This document shows positions 5,589-6,319 of a stretch of DNA of 6,319 nucleotides, piece after piece. The notes under the pieces are model-generated. The model was not told where the DNA came from and made no database searches. It saw only the letters and a program-made list of their open reading frames with translations. Origin of the DNA: Anaerolineae bacterium (GTDB lineage: Bacteria; Chloroflexota; Anaerolineae; J102); the NCBI GenBank assembly GCA_015493675.1, contig WGCR01000257.1:1-6319 (forward strand), written 5' to 3'. The position numbers and the translations under genes are program-made. Within the stretch, counting starts at the first letter, position 1. Each line of letters opens with the position of its first letter.

Positions 5589-5630
5589 ATGATCCAGGTC
5601 ATGTAATGCAGATGCATTGTATGATATGAT
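5589..5630 (+). promoter_or_regulatory. Activator-type promoter of the HTH-PocR gene with Crp/Fnr-like dyad
   Basis: The 14-mer ATGATCCAGGTCAT (5589-5602) matches its own reverse complement at 10 of 14 positions, in the style of a Crp/Fnr-family site. A -10-like TATGAT lies at 5625-5630 (an overlapping TATGAT is at 5620-5625), with no -35 box. With a start at 5637 the dyad centre is exactly at -41.5, the class II activator position. A second dyad, AATGCA-GA-TGCATT (5605-5618), falls between dyad and -10, where a repressor could bind. The resulting leader is 40 bases and contains the ribosome binding site. Confidence 0.5.
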
Positions 5631-5676
5631 GAGTGCACCCACACGCACCCCCGACATCTTCATGGGAGATGATTTC

Positions 5677-6319
5677 ATGGCAGAAGTATTGCTGACCACC
5701 AAGCAGTTGCAGGAAATTCTCAAGGTTGATCGCACCACCATTTATCGCATGGCGGACAGTGGGCGCATCCCGGCCGTCAAGGTGGGGAATCAGTGGCGCT
5801 TTCCCCGTGAGCAGATCGAGGTGTGGCTGTGGAAACAGAATGTCAATCGGGCGCAGGCTGCGAGTTCGGGCGATGCGCCTCACCCCGCCGACGTCGACAA
5901 CGAGGCCCGTCGCGTCTTTCCGCTGGAATGCGTGCAGATGATCCAGGATACGTACGCCGAGTTGCTGGGCGTAATGATGATCGTCACAGATATGACGGGC
6001 ACGCCTATCACCCAGCCCAGCAACGCTTGCGGCCTCTTCACCGCAGCCGAATCTTCGCCCAAAGCTCACCAGCGCTGCCTGGAGCACTGGGTGACCATGG
6101 CGGGCGATCCCCGCTTGCAACCCAGTTTTGAGCGCAGCCATCTGGGCCTGCTCTGCGCCCGCGGCCTCATCCGCGTGGGCGTCGAAATCAAGGGCATGCT
6201 CATCGTTGGCGGCATCGCCCCCGCCAACTGGCCGCCTTCCCCCCAGGAAATCGAGGATATCGCCGGCTTCCTGGAAGTCGAATCAGGCCTCATCAAGGAA
6301 CATGCCGACGAGGTCTTCC
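5677..6319 (+). CDS. HTH (excisionase-type) regulator with PocR sensory domain, 3' partial
   Basis: The frame is open to the right edge, so 214 codons are visible. Residues 1-55 are an excisionase/MerR-type helix-turn-helix of the HTH_17 kind: LLTTKQLQEILKVDRTTIYRM (5-25), GRIPAVKVGNQWRF (29-42), then a WLW helix end. A polar linker (56-82) leads to a PocR-type ligand-sensing domain from about 83: the C118-GLF and C134 segments, then LLCARGLIRVGVEIKGMLIVGGI (158-180). That last segment matches the family's C-x-x-GL...PI...G pattern, with Cys160. PocR domains bind small molecules; the known example activates propanediol and cobalamin genes. Further sensor or kinase domains may follow outside the window. 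The ATG at 5677 is chosen because GGGAG (5664-5668) is 8 bases upstream; in-frame ATGs at 5662, 5629 and 5626 lack such a site. Confidence 0.88.
   Translation, partial: MAEVLLTTKQLQEILKVDRTTIYRMADSGRIPAVKVGNQWRFPREQIEVWLWKQNVNRAQAASSGDAPHPADVDNEARRVFPLECVQMIQDTYAELLGVMMIVTDMTGTPITQPSNACGLFTAAESSPKAHQRCLEHWVTMAGDPRLQPSFERSHLGLLCARGLIRVGVEIKGMLIVGGIAPANWPPSPQEIEDIAGFLEVESGLIKEHADEVF

Overview
The window looks like chromosomal DNA from a moderately GC-rich, probably free-living bacterium. I favour Chloroflexota (Anaerolineae/Caldilineae-like). The reasons are the PocR-type sensor joined to an excisionase-type HTH, the density of small palindromic and MITE-like repeats between genes, and several genes without a clear Shine-Dalgarno site. 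This placement comes from gene style and memory, not from a search.

Layout, left to right. Positions 1-32 hold the first ten codons of a minus-strand gene, with a good ribosome binding site and a near-consensus promoter that sits inside a 10-bp inverted repeat. From about 181 to 535 there is a gene-free block packed with repeats: two small REP-like hairpin units, a C-run/G-run hairpin, and a ~160-bp MITE-like element with long imperfect inverted ends. A near-consensus sigma-70 promoter (622-650) then drives a tRNA-Arg(UCG) gene (675-750), closed by an intrinsic terminator (756-795).

Four plus-strand genes follow: a NifX/MTH1175-like iron-molybdenum-cofactor-domain protein with a histidine-rich loop (847-1272); a 12-helix MFS transporter 14 bases behind it (1287-2573); then, after a short dispersed repeat, a class I SAM-dependent methyltransferase (2730-3302) and a YhfA-like OsmC family protein (3335-3745). 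An intrinsic terminator follows osmC. A consensus extended -10 promoter (3748-3756) is placed so that a transcript from it would begin inside the terminator's 5' arm.

The next gene, 3840-5333, encodes a 497-residue soluble protein I do not recognise. A perfect 23-bp inverted repeat follows it (5376-5435), then a regulatory region rich in short dyads (5521-5630), including a Crp/Fnr-like dyad centred exactly 41.5 bp upstream of the start predicted from the -10 box. This region leads into an HTH-PocR regulator (from 5677) that runs off the right edge.

How the genes may work together is inference. The NifX-like protein and the MFS carrier are close enough to be co-transcribed and could handle a metal or metal cofactor. 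The methyltransferase and OsmC protein form a second pair with a redox or detoxification flavour. The PocR regulator with a possible Fnr-type site suggests control by anaerobic or small-molecule signals. Nothing here is a recognisable defence, CRISPR or mobile-gene system. The most unfamiliar item is the 497-residue protein with its own promoter arrangement.
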